Assembly (NCBI RefSeq): GCF_052056915.1
Contig: NZ_CP195119.1
Location: 186,001 to 250,000, forward strand
DNA length: 64,000 nucleotides
Reading direction: 5' to 3'
Source of the DNA: MTP4 sp052056915
Lineage (GTDB): Archaea; Halobacteriota; Methanosarcinia; Methanosarcinales; Methanosarcinaceae
In this document: positions 31,369 through 38,869 of the stretch, piece after piece
Numbering within the stretch: position 1 is the stretch's first letter
Layout: each line of letters opens with the position of its first letter
The notes under the pieces: generated by a model
What the model was told of the DNA's origin: nothing
The model's input: the letters and a program-made list of their open reading frames with translations, nothing else
Databases searched by the model: none
Position numbers and translations under genes: made by a program

Positions 31369-31839
31369 ATGGGAGGAGAAATAAGTCCTGAAGAGTTGAA
31401 AAAACGGGAAGAAATGGTCATATCAATGTGCATTTGCCCGTCCTGCCCTTCCTGGGCCGAATGCGGGGAAAAAGGTGGCTGTTGCTTCGAGACGATAGGC
31501 AAGAGCGGGGGCATAAGTGAAGAAAATGGCTGTATTTGCCTCGGCTTCCCGGTAGCTAACAAATTAAGGCTTGACTATATGTATCAACTGCATCAGAGGT
31601 TCGGCAAAAGAACAGGAAAGCTAAAAAGTCCGGATAGTAAATCATCCAATTATCTATTTTCACTCACACCGACAGGATGGAAGTTTGATCCGAAAAAGGG
31701 TGCTCGGATCCGGATGCCCGGATCCGGCTCTGAAGGTTTCGGAAATTATCAGTTTAGAATACGAGTCCGAGGTCTTCGAGCTGCTTCCTTGCTCCGTCGT
31801 AGACCTGCATGTATTCGTCCGTTGGTGTTACGGTCTTAA
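31369..31839 (+). CDS. DUF2769 family cysteine-rich protein (3' end probably altered)
   Basis: Starts ATG 31369 (MGGEISPEELKKREEMV) behind aaaggggg. Residues about 20-65 carry the DUF2769 pattern CICPSCPSW...CCFETIGKS...NGCICLGFPV, a small Cys-rich domain common in Methanosarcinales that probably binds metal; function unknown. After about residue 75 the sequence (HQRFGKRTGKLKSPDS) leaves the family. From 31705 the frame runs through the mtmB terminator hairpin, and from 31754 it is antisense to mtmB. The normal stop seems lost by frameshift or substitution; the functional protein is likely the first 75-90 residues. Confidence 0.7.
   Translation: MGGEISPEELKKREEMVISMCICPSCPSWAECGEKGGCCFETIGKSGGISEENGCICLGFPVANKLRLDYMYQLHQRFGKRTGKLKSPDSKSSNYLFSLTPTGWKFDPKKGARIRMPGSGSEGFGNYQFRIRVRGLRAASLLRRRPACIRPLVLRS
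31693..31726 (-). terminator. Terminator hairpin of mtmCB
   Basis: On the minus strand cggatcc-gggcatcc-ggatccg (31726-31705), perfect 7-bp stem, then agcacccttttt with T5 at 31697-31693. It starts 28 nt after the mtmB stop. It lies inside the open frame of the converging DUF2769 gene. Confidence 0.65.
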
Positions 31840-33130
31840 CGTCGTAGCATTCCTGGAAGGTCTTGCCTGCGGGTGCGTTTGCATAGTTCTTCTCGTAGAG
31901 GCCGACGAGCTTGTCGAGGATTCCGTTGACTTCTGCGATGTCCATGCCTGCGGTTGCCCTTGCGACTTCTCCCATCATCCTGGCTTCCATACCTGTGGTC
32001 TTATCGGTGACGACACCCTTTGCTGCTGCCACACCGGAGAGGATTTCACGGCCTGATGCGGTGTCGGTCATGGACTGGGCTGAGGCTTCAAGCAGGCACA
32101 TCTCGGTACAGGGGCCTGCACATGGGTAGTACTGGTTTCCTGAGAGGATGTCTGTAAACTCGGAGATGGTTGCGCATGCCCACCCTGCGATTGTCAGGGT
32201 TTCCCTGGTGTTGGTGGATCCCCAGCGGATATGGACAGGGCCGTCAAGGTGCCAGCTTGCGCTGCTCATGACGAATGCGTTGATGTGGGTTGCAACGTCC
32301 ACGATGGTGGTCTCTTCAATGCCGCCGGCGTATCCGCCGAAGATCGGCATCTGTTCGTCCATGATGATGTCGCTGTTCCCCTTGTAGTGGGCAATAACCG
32401 CGATTGCGTCAAGGTCGATCTTCAGCTCGTTGAGCTGGGAGACTTCGTGGCTGTCGGAGGAGATCTGTCCTCCGTAGCAGTCAGAGGCAATGTTTCCCTG
32501 GGCGGAGAGGGAAGTCTCAGGGCCCTATATGGCCATACCGGGGCGGCCTGCAAGTGCTGCTGCCTGCTTGATGAGCCTGGTTTCGGTCTTGGCTGCAAGG
32601 ACCTCGTAGGGGCTGCCCGGAATTGGCGGCTTTCCGCGAACGGAGGTCATAACCCCGTCCACAATGGTGTCGACTTCCTTTTCAAGGGCGTAGCTCATGT
32701 GGACCGGCATGAAGACGTCTTCGGAAATCGGGGACCCGGTAGGACCTCCCTGGACGATTGGCTTCCTCTTGTCTCCGATGCTTCTCTTCTGGAACTTCAC
32801 TGAATCCCTGCCGGTTCCTAACTGGAATTCCGTCTGGATGTTGTTAAGTGCGTCCCAGATCTCTTCTTCGGTGTACTTGACGATCCTGTGGGTGTCGGTA
32901 CAGTAGATACCGCACTCAAGGAGCATGTCGAAGCCGGCCTGGAAGAGCTTTTCCATCATGTCCTTGTCGGTAGGGATGATCTCTCCCTTGAAGTCAAGCC
33001 CGTACTTCTGCTTGAGCTCCATGGACTTCATGGGAATTGTCATGAGGTCCCAGTCGTCCTGGGTGCATTTCTCACCGACTTTTGCTCTGTCGTAGAAATC
33101 GTAGCAATCAAATGATTTTTTGAATGTCAT
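31754..33130 (-). CDS. mtmB: Monomethylamine:corrinoid methyltransferase, pyrrolysine-containing
   Basis: Transfers the methyl group of monomethylamine to the corrinoid of MtmC, the first step of methanogenesis from methylamine. The frame starts MTFKKSFDCYDFYDRAKVGE and is interrupted by one TAG at 32527-32525, codon 202, in the context RPGMAI-TAG-GPETSLSAQG. It then continues in the same frame to the end VYDGARKQLEDLGLVF. Read through the amber codon the protein has 458 residues, the family length, and UAG 202 is the known pyrrolysine site. It must not be called as two genes or a pseudogene. It follows mtmC by 15 nt with gggg before ATG 33130. Cytoplasmic TIM-barrel enzyme. Pyrrolysine genes (pylTSBCD) are not in this window. 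Confidence 0.97.
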
Positions 33131-33145
33131 GTCTGGTTCCCCCGA

Positions 33146-33799
33146 TTATTTCATAACTTCAAGAGCTACTTTTGCGGCTTCTGCAGCGTTCTCTGCGGTT
33201 GCGTCTGCTCCGATTTCTTCGATCCAGTCGTCAGAAACAGGGGCTCCTCCGAACATGCACTTTACGCTGTCTCTCAGGTTTTCTTCCCTGAGTTTGTCCA
33301 TGAGGTCCTTCTGGCCGAGCATGGAAGTGGTCATAAGGGCGGAACCTACAAGAATTACTTTTTCTCCCTTGTGCTTTTCAACCTCTTCCACAACAGACTC
33401 GTTGAGGACATCTACCCCGAGGTCAAGGATCTTGAAACCGTTTGCTCCGAGCATGGTTGAAACAAGGCGGTGCCCGATGTCGTGGATGTCTCCTTCTGCA
33501 ACAAAAGTGATTGCAAGCCCGGTTTCTTCTCCTTCCTTCCTGGTTTTCTCAAGTTCGGGAGTAAGGATTTCCATTGCCCCGCTCATTGCTTTTGCAGACA
33601 TCATGATCTGGGGAAGGAAGATTTCAGCAGCCTCGAACTTTTCCCCTACGATTTTCATTCCCGGGGAAAGACCCTTTGTGATAATATCAAGTGCCGGAAT
33701 TCCTGCATCAAGGGATTCCCGGGTTAACTGTACGCATCCTGCGATATCCTGATTAACGACAGAGTCGCAAAGTTTGTCAAAAATTTCTTCGTTTGCCAT
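33146..33799 (-). CDS. mtmC: Monomethylamine methyltransferase corrinoid protein
   Basis: Carries the corrinoid that accepts a methyl group from MtmB and passes it to the coenzyme M methyltransferase MtbA. 217 residues from ATG 33799 (MANEEIFDKLCDSVVNQD) with ggagg 7-9 nt upstream; an ATG five codons earlier is also in frame. The N-terminal helical cap is followed by the B12-binding domain with the base-off motif EGDIHDIGHRLVSTMLGANG (His ligand in DxHxxG, about residues 105-112), then DLGVDVLNE, VGSALMTTS and MFGGAPVSD. Cotranscribed with mtmB. Confidence 0.97.
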   Translation of the reverse strand: MANEEIFDKLCDSVVNQDIAGCVQLTRESLDAGIPALDIITKGLSPGMKIVGEKFEAAEIFLPQIMMSAKAMSGAMEILTPELEKTRKEGEETGLAITFVAEGDIHDIGHRLVSTMLGANGFKILDLGVDVLNESVVEEVEKHKGEKVILVGSALMTTSMLGQKDLMDKLREENLRDSVKCMFGGAPVSDDWIEEIGADATAENAAEAAKVALEVMK

Positions 33800-33879
33800 T
33801 TTTGAATCCTCCATATTTATTTTTGCATTTTGCCCTGAGCTACGCGAACGGATTGCGGAATCTTATTTCCACTTCATTA

Positions 33880-33890
33880 GTATATATAAA
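33880..33890 (-). promoter_or_regulatory. TATA box of mtmCB
   Basis: Minus strand tttatatatac about 81-91 nt upstream of the mtmC ATG, implying a leader of about 55-60 nt. A gcgccc/gggcgc-like palindrome (cgcccattggcg, 33893-33904) lies immediately upstream in the BRE/activator position. Confidence 0.6.
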
Positions 33891-33968
33891 TTACGCCAAT
33901 GGGCGCAGAAAAAAAGAACTCAATATAAATATATTATGGATAGATTCCTGAAGCCCGGATAAAGGGAT

Positions 33969-34235
33969 TTATCGGAAAAACAGCAGGAAGAGTGCAAACG
34001 AAGCGAGGTTCAGCAAAAAGCCGAAAACACTGGCAATAAGTCCTGCCCTTGCTACACTATCATGTCCTTTTTTCAGGCGTGCCCTGGCAAGAACAATGCC
34101 TATGAAAGCAAAAGGTATCGCAAAAGATGTTAGAAATACGCTCCCGATTCCCAGCAAGAAAGACAGGGAAAAGAATATGCTTACAAGCCCGCATACCAGG
34201 CTTAAAGTCCCTGAATTTTCGGACAGATTGCTAAT
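33969..34235 (-). CDS. Small membrane protein, unrecognised
   Basis: A short protein with three hydrophobic helices and a polar turn (LARARLKKGHDSVARAG). Its repeating GIxxLVxGxxS...IGIVLARxxLKK...AGLIASVFGFLLN pattern resembles DUF4190-like archaeal and bacterial small membrane proteins. The conventional start TTG 34157 would remove the first helix (GTLSLVCGLVSIFFSLSFLLG). The open frame continues upstream to a stop, with no ATG/GTG/TTG. An ATT at 34235 sits 6-7 nt after a strong gggagg site, so I draw the start there tentatively (88 residues). Located between mtmC and the Rieske gene; function unknown. Confidence 0.5.
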   Translation of the reverse strand: MSNLSENSGTLSLVCGLVSIFFSLSFLLGIGSVFLTSFAIPFAFIGIVLARARLKKGHDSVARAGLIASVFGFLLNLASFALFLLFFR

Positions 34236-34337
34236 TTTCTTTCCTCCCTGAAAAATTTAAAATTATGAGCTGCAATATAAAGAGCTTAAACTTACTGCTC
34301 GAAAGGACTTCTGGTTGACATAAAGTTCATTAATAAA

Positions 34338-34703
34338 TTATTCTTCGACCTTTACCCCTATTTTTCCGCCTTCAAGTTTCCACTCAACCTTCTTTAATTC
34401 AAGACTGTCGTTCAGGCATTCCCCGGTCCTGATGTCAAACCTCCTTCCATGGCAGATGCACTTAAGTTCATGATCTTCGAGCACGCCCCTGTCCAGCGGA
34501 CAGCGCGCATGGGGACAGGTATTTAAAAATGCGTAAATTTTGCCCTCCATTTTAATGAAGAGTATACCTTTTCCTTCAAGTTCCACAAGATGAAGAATTC
34601 CTTCTTTCAATCCGCTTTCCTCAGCCGCATAATGCCAGGGAGGCTCAAAACCGGATGTACCACTGGTTCCGGAGATTTTTCCTGATGTCTTATCAGATAT
34701 CAT
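34338..34703 (-). CDS. Rieske [2Fe-2S] ferredoxin-type protein
   Basis: A 121-residue soluble electron carrier. The Rieske ligands are visible as CPHARCPL (about residues 68-75) and CICHGRRFD (about 88-96), giving the C-x-H...C-x2-H pattern (CPH and CICH). HLVELEGKGILFIKMEGKIY leads into the cluster domain. The fold and length match stand-alone Rieske ferredoxins of the NirD/biphenyl-dioxygenase ferredoxin type. The first 20 residues (SDKTSGKISGTSGTSGFE) are low-complexity, and the real start may be later. No membrane anchor. The partner enzyme is unknown. Confidence 0.9.
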   Translation of the reverse strand: MISDKTSGKISGTSGTSGFEPPWHYAAEESGLKEGILHLVELEGKGILFIKMEGKIYAFLNTCPHARCPLDRGVLEDHELKCICHGRRFDIRTGECLNDSLELKKVEWKLEGGKIGVKVEE

Positions 34704-34824
34704 TTACCACACACCTTCAACCCTTTCCAGGATTTTATTCCCTGCTTATTATTAGCCGGGGAGCCCGATATAAGCTTTTGCCGGAGAAGGGAAAAGCTCA
34801 AGTTGAAATGAAGGTTGCGGAAAA

Positions 34825-35014
34825 TAGAGATGATGAAAAAGGAGATTGAAGATGAGAGATGATGAAAAAGGAGATTGAAGATGAGAGATGATGAAAAAGG
34901 AGATTGAAGATGAGAGATGATGAAAAAGGAGATTGAAGATGAGAGATGATGAAAAAGGAGATTGAAGATGAGAGATGATGAAAAAGGAGATTGAAGATGA
35001 GAGATGATGAAAAA
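34825..35014. repeat. 29-bp tandem repeat, about seven copies
   Basis: The motif gatgatgaaaaaggagattg recurs exactly every 29 bp, at 34829, 34858, 34887, 34916, 34945, 34974 and 35003, with gagagat between. Confidence 0.95.
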
Positions 35015-35092
35015 GGAGATTGAAAAAGAAAAATGGAAAAGGAGATTGAAAAAGAAAAATGGAAAAGGAGATTGAAAAAGAAAAATGGAAAA
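35015..35092. repeat. 26-bp tandem repeat, three copies
   Basis: ggagattgaaaaagaaaaat + ggaaaa, three exact copies, sharing the ggagattg start with the 29-bp array it abuts, so one array grew from the other. Confidence 0.93.
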
Positions 35093-35095
35093 GGA

Positions 35096-35165
35096 GACTG
35101 AATAAAGAGACTGAATAAAGAGACTGAATAAAGAGACTGAATAAAGAGACTGAATAAAGAGACTG
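35096..35165. repeat. 13-bp tandem repeat, five copies
   Basis: gactgaataaaga repeated five times, then gactgaaaaag. Begins at the junction ggagactg of the 26-bp array. Confidence 0.93.
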
Positions 35166-35205
35166 AAAAAGAAAACTGAAAAAGATGATGTAGAAAAACT
35201 CCGTA

Positions 35206-36660
35206 TCAGTGAAGTATCCCATCATCATTCAGGATTTTCAGGAGTTCAATTATAGAATAGGAGGCCCTGGTGATCCCCATACTGCGCTTATCGGTATCCG
35301 TGCCGGCAATGTAGAGGTTTTTTACAGGGGTACGAATGTCCGCGAATTTTCCGTCAATGGTAACTGCGGCTTTTTCGGGGATCATTATCTGCTCGTGCTT
35401 CATCACTATTTGCTGCTCGATGTTCGGGAGAGCCCGATAAATCGTATCATAGGCCTTCCTGACCTCGTGTTTCTCACTTCTGTGTTCGTCGATTACAAAG
35501 GAAAAGCCCACGAGCTGCCTGTCCTTCGGGGCAAGGGAAGGGTCATAGTTGCTGGTAGGCATTGCCCAGTAAGCAAAGTCCTTGAACCAGATCTCGGAAC
35601 CGATATAGTTAAACTCTGGAAGGTTTTTTTGCAGACCCAGCCAGATTGTGAGGCTTTTGGTGTGGACGATCCCTTTCAGGATTTCCAGGTAATCCGAAGG
35701 CAGATCCTTTATCAGATTCGGGAGGTCGGTTGAAAATCCGGTATAGATGACAATTTCTGCGGAGTATGCTTCATCGGCTTCAACTCCTGCAACCTTACCG
35801 TCCTGCACCTGGATGCCTGTTACCTCACACTCGGTCTTGATTTCTACCAGGTCCGGGAGGGAATAGATTATGGCGTTAAGGAGGGATTTAAGGCCCTTCC
35901 TGGGATAGCCCTGGGAATAGTTAACCCTGTTAGTGGCAAGCCTTTCCAGGGACGTAAAGGGCTGGGAAACCCTGTTCATCCGGGCCTGGAGGGAAGAGTG
36001 CAGGTTCAGGGGAAGCAGGGAAGCTAGAATGGACTCTGTGGACTGCCTTTTTCTGGGCTCCATTCTCCCGATCATTTCATCGAATTGTTCCTGGGTTATG
36101 CTGTCCCTCACAAAACTGCTGCCTGTAAGGATCCGGTAAGCTGATGTCTCTTTCATGGACCTGCCAGAAAGGAAGCCGGAAATAGTGTCCACGAAATCAC
36201 AGGTATCTTTGGAAAGGGTCTTTGGCAGGTAATCATACACAGACTGACCCGAAAGGTCCACCCCGAAAGTAGAAAGGGTCAGGGCTTTCGTAATCGCCTG
36301 GGAAAGCATGAGCCTGTCTTTTCTCGGGAGTACGTCGAAAGTAACGAAATCCTTCAGGTTTGAAGGGACTTTGGTCAAGGAGTTTTCTGTCCGAACATAG
36401 TAGTGCCCGTAGTCTTCGAAAACCGGCAGGTAGTCAAAGTAGTTGTCCATGAGTCTCCTGAGGGGCCCCTCATGGAGATGGGTTATGGCATGGGCTCCGG
36501 TATCCACCTGGAAGCCATCTACCATATAGCTGTTACAGTTTCCCCCAATGTTCCTGTTTTTCTCGAGAACCAGTACCTTTTTCCCGTGCTTGGAAAGCGT
36601 AAGCGCAGCCAGGAGCCCGCTGACACCCGCCCCGACAACAATTACATCGTATTTTTTCAT
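35206..36660 (-). CDS. CrtI/phytoene-desaturase-family FAD protein; candidate hydroxyarchaeol hydratase
   Basis: A 484-residue flavoprotein. N-terminal dinucleotide motif DVIVVGAGVSGLLAALTLSKHG (about 5-26, given in part), the GG-doublet LEKNRNIGGNCNSY and VDTGAHAIT; C-terminal FAD motif VKNLYIAGTDTDKRSMGITRA. These define the CrtI-like family acting on isoprenoid chains. Methanosarcina makes hydroxyarchaeol lipids, and a CrtI homologue of M. acetivorans (MA0127, from memory) was reported to hydrate a geranylgeranyl chain. This gene is a candidate for that or a related lipid step, by family only. The window also holds a geranylgeranyl reductase gene 24 kb away. ATG 36660, single gene. Confidence 0.88.
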   Translation of the reverse strand: MKKYDVIVVGAGVSGLLAALTLSKHGKKVLVLEKNRNIGGNCNSYMVDGFQVDTGAHAITHLHEGPLRRLMDNYFDYLPVFEDYGHYYVRTENSLTKVPSNLKDFVTFDVLPRKDRLMLSQAITKALTLSTFGVDLSGQSVYDYLPKTLSKDTCDFVDTISGFLSGRSMKETSAYRILTGSSFVRDSITQEQFDEMIGRMEPRKRQSTESILASLLPLNLHSSLQARMNRVSQPFTSLERLATNRVNYSQGYPRKGLKSLLNAIIYSLPDLVEIKTECEVTGIQVQDGKVAGVEADEAYSAEIVIYTGFSTDLPNLIKDLPSDYLEILKGIVHTKSLTIWLGLQKNLPEFNYIGSEIWFKDFAYWAMPTSNYDPSLAPKDRQLVGFSFVIDEHRSEKHEVRKAYDTIYRALPNIEQQIVMKHEQIMIPEKAAVTIDGKFADIRTPVKNLYIAGTDTDKRSMGITRASYSIIELLKILNDDGILH

Positions 36661-36897
36661 TCCCTGAACTACCTCTATTTTTTCTGTGAATCAAGCTCTT
36701 CTTCACCGCACCTTATACATTTGGCAATCTCAACTCACAACACAATTCCACCTACAGTGGAACGCATAAAAGATAAAAATTATGTTATGCAACTGTAGTA
36801 AAGCGCCTTAATCACAGCATATGTTAAAAGTTACATTATATATAATTTTTTTAGAAAGGGTATTATACTTCCCCAAAAATGCCTTTTTATTACAGGT

Positions 36898-37035
36898 TCA
36901 GATGCAGGCACTGTAGCCAGGACTGTCCAGGCTCATATCTTTTTGCTCTTCCACGGCGCATTCCATGCAGAGCTTCCTCCCTTTTATCTTAACAAAGTTA
37001 TCCTTCTCCTTTCCACAACGTTCACATTTATACAT
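36898..37035 (-). CDS. 45-residue zinc-ribbon protein
   Basis: MYKCERCGKEKDNFVKIKGR then KLCMECAVEEQKDM: two Cys pairs (CERC, CMEC) about 20 residues apart, a classic treble-clef or zinc-ribbon knuckle. ATG 37035 follows tggagga by 3-8 nt. The frame continues upstream as Leu/Ser-rich nonsense, so the short start is preferred. Such proteins often bind RNA or partner proteins; function unknown. Confidence 0.7.
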   Translation of the reverse strand: MYKCERCGKEKDNFVKIKGRKLCMECAVEEQKDMSLDSPGYSACI

Positions 37036-37887
37036 TTTCCTCCACCCGGTTGATACTATGGACGTTTTGCTATAAATACGGGAAGGTAATCGGAAATAAC
37101 GGAAATTAAAAATGAAGATAAGAGATAGAATGAAAAAATGAAGACAGAAGGTAACAGAAAGAAATGAAGACAGAAGGTAACAGAAAGAAATGAAAAGTGA
37201 AGATAGCAATAAAAGATGAATATGGTTCGTCACCATTTCTCGTGGATAAGACAAGTTTCAATTCAAGACTGCTTCTGTTTTTGTGAGGGTTACACGCAAA
37301 AAAAGGAGCCAAATAGCAATAGAAAAGAGGTCAAAATGTTTAAGTTTGAATAAGTGATCCTGAACCGGAGGGATTCGGAATTCCTTTTTAGCGATCCCCA
37401 CAGCCAGGACCTTTTCAACGATTACTCTTGCAGGTTCACACTTCCTGCGCGTCCCGTCCGTATGACTTTCCCCAGGTTTTTAAGCCCCATTTTCCACAAC
37501 ATCTTCTTCCCGGGGCTTTTTTCCGAACCTGGTATGACGTGTACGCCAATTCCTGTTCCGCCACCTGGAGCCTGGGCCATTTTTCAACAACGTCCTCTGA
37601 CGGGCCCGACTTCAAGTCGGAACTCCTGTACAAGCTTTTTTAGTACGAGATTTCGAGAAAGCCCGGGAACCCTGGGCTTACCTGATACCGTGTACAGGGT
37701 AAATATTAAGTAACTGACTGGAACCGCAAAGAAAATACCCGGTTCCGTGTCAAATCGGATTTTCTATCAGCATCTGCGCTTCATGGAAACCTGGAAAGGC
37801 ATGCATCGGGGAGCAGTATTCCAATTTTTCAAAAAATTGAGTTTTGCTTTCTCCGGTGCCTCCTTACCCGAACCCGCAGGGTTCAGG
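37036..37887. other. Intergenic region, no gene supported
   Basis: About 850 bp. Near 37125-37190 is a 26-bp direct repeat, gaagacagaaggtaacagaa, present twice. At 37430-37700 the base composition rises and frames exist on both strands, but none resembles a protein I know; it may be decayed coding sequence. Confidence 0.45.
37868..37887 (-). terminator. Hairpin just after the 38-residue membrane protein gene
   Basis: ccgaaccc-gca-gggttcagg (plus strand), 8-bp stem with one mismatch, immediately following the TGA of the small gene at 37888-38004. Confidence 0.5.
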
Positions 37888-38004
37888 TCAGACCCAGTAC
37901 AATCCGATTAGCGCTACCAGAGTGAACAGTACACCGAAAGTACCGATTATCACCTTGTTTTGCTGCATCATTTTGTCGTGCTGCATCATTTTGTTCTGCT
38001 GCAT
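37888..38004 (-). CDS. 38-residue single-span membrane miniprotein
   Basis: Too short for usual gene calling. Minus strand ATG 38004 gives MQQNKMMQHDKMMQQNK, then VIIGTFGVLFTLVALIGLYW and V before TGA. So a polar, Met/Gln-rich head with a threefold (Q/H)xxKMMQ-like repeat and one transmembrane helix. A strong gggagg lies 7 nt before the ATG, and a hairpin follows the stop. The combination of ribosome site, helix and terminator makes it a convincing small gene. Function unknown; similar miniproteins often regulate a larger membrane partner. Confidence 0.65.
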   Translation of the reverse strand: MQQNKMMQHDKMMQQNKVIIGTFGVLFTLVALIGLYWV

Positions 38005-38220
38005 AGGGAACCTCCCTTATCAGAATATCTCCGATAACTACTTATAACTCATTTAACAAACCGGAATCCACTATCCTAGTTACGCGATCTGCAAATAAAA
38101 ACATTTCGATTTACATTCAAGAGAGGGTTCCTTTTAGCAAAATATTTTTACATAGGGATTATTACTCCCTCACTTTTTTTAGATGTGGCTCCAGAAAATC
38201 CCGGACCAGTCCAATGCCAT

Positions 38221-38231
38221 AATATATAAAC
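38221..38231 (+). promoter_or_regulatory. TATA box of the ferredoxin-AOR operon
   Basis: aatatataaac, about 65-75 nt upstream of ATG 38295. The leader contains two copies of tataggggaact (near 38254 and 38270). Confidence 0.6.
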
Positions 38232-38294
38232 CGAGGGCACATATTTTCCTTCATAGGGGAACTTTCTTTTATAGGGGAACTGGAGCGGGAACTA

Positions 38295-38813
38295 ATGGCA
38301 AAAAGGCTCAAGGTTGCAAACCAGGCCCGCTGCATCGGGTGTTATTCCTGCATGCTGGCGTGCGCACGGACCTGGTACGATACGATTTCTCTGAAAAACA
38401 GCTGCATTGACATCCAGACAAGTGGGGGGATAGAAAGCGCCTATGTTTCCATAGTCTGCCACGCCTGCATTGACCCCCCCTGCGCAAAAGTCTGTCCTCA
38501 GGGAGCACTGACCAAACGCAAAGGTGGGGGTGTAGTAGTCCATAAGGAGCTTTGTAACGGCTGCGGGAACTGTATGGATGCCTGCCTGGTAGGGGCAATC
38601 CACCTTGACTCGGGAAAGAAAGCGGTCATATGCAGGCATTGCGGGGTCTGCACGAAGTTTTGCCCCCATGACGTGCTGGAAATGGTAGAAGTGGAAGAAA
38701 GCGGAGAACCGAAAATTACGGATACTGAGGCTAAAGAAAGCCAGGAAGTTTTGCCGGAACCACAGCAGGAAACGGCTTCCCCGGAAAAGACCGAACCCGG
38801 AGTTGAGAAATGA
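38295..38813 (+). CDS. Polyferredoxin (four [4Fe-4S] motifs), partner of AOR
   Basis: A 172-residue iron-sulfur protein of the DmsB/HycB type. Cys clusters: RCIGCYSCMLACA (about 12-24), CHACIDPPCAKVCP (about 55-68), LCNGCGNCMDACL (about 86-98) and CRHCGVCTKFCP (about 112-123), the layout of a four-cluster electron-transfer subunit. The C-terminal 45 residues are an acidic Pro/Glu-rich tail. Cytoplasmic, no Tat signal. It is immediately followed by aldehyde ferredoxin oxidoreductase and is probably its electron acceptor. Its TGA overlaps an ATG that opens a 12-codon reading frame leading to the AOR start. Confidence 0.93.
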   Translation: MAKRLKVANQARCIGCYSCMLACARTWYDTISLKNSCIDIQTSGGIESAYVSIVCHACIDPPCAKVCPQGALTKRKGGGVVVHKELCNGCGNCMDACLVGAIHLDSGKKAVICRHCGVCTKFCPHDVLEMVEVEESGEPKITDTEAKESQEVLPEPQQETASPEKTEPGVEK

Positions 38814-38869
38814 TGCATGGTTCAAGTGTAAAACCCGGAGTTGAGAAATAATGCCCTGTTCAAGCGTAA
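38794..38869 (+). repeat. 38-bp tandem duplication spanning the ferredoxin stop and AOR start
   Basis: Units 38794-38831 and 38832-38869 both read aacccggagttgagaaat(g/a)atg... and ...ttcaag(t/c)gtaa, differing at about 7 positions. The second unit holds the AOR ribosome site and ATG; the first holds equivalent sequence overlapping the ferredoxin stop. Confidence 0.92.
38813..38851 (+). CDS. 12-codon leader ORF between ferredoxin and AOR
   Basis: ATG 38813 reads MHGSSVKPGVEK then TAA 38849-38851. It begins inside the ferredoxin stop (TGATG) and ends inside the AOR start (TAATG), and it arose from duplication of the AOR start region (AOR begins MPCSSVIPGL). It could couple translation of the two genes. 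Whether it is translated is unknown. Confidence 0.4.
   Translation: MHGSSVKPGVEK

Larger units (their letters stand above)
34704..35205. other. Intergenic region occupied mainly by minisatellites
   Basis: 502 bp between the Rieske gene and the CrtI-like gene. Three adjacent tandem arrays (see 34825-35165) fill most of it; apparent Phe/Ser-rich frames across them are artefacts. Confidence 0.75.

Noticed and set aside
31754..33130. mtmB as a pseudogene or as two genes split by a stop
   Set aside because: The stop is a single TAG at the known pyrrolysine codon, and the protein continues in frame with full conservation to the normal end.
34752..35228. 158-codon Phe/Ser/Leu-rich frame
   Set aside because: Reads through three minisatellite arrays; repetitive by construction.
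37436..37633. 65-codon minus-strand frame (MYRSSDLKSGPSEDVVEKWP)
   Set aside because: Has protein-like composition and could be a decayed gene piece, but no family, ribosome site or homologue in the window supports it.
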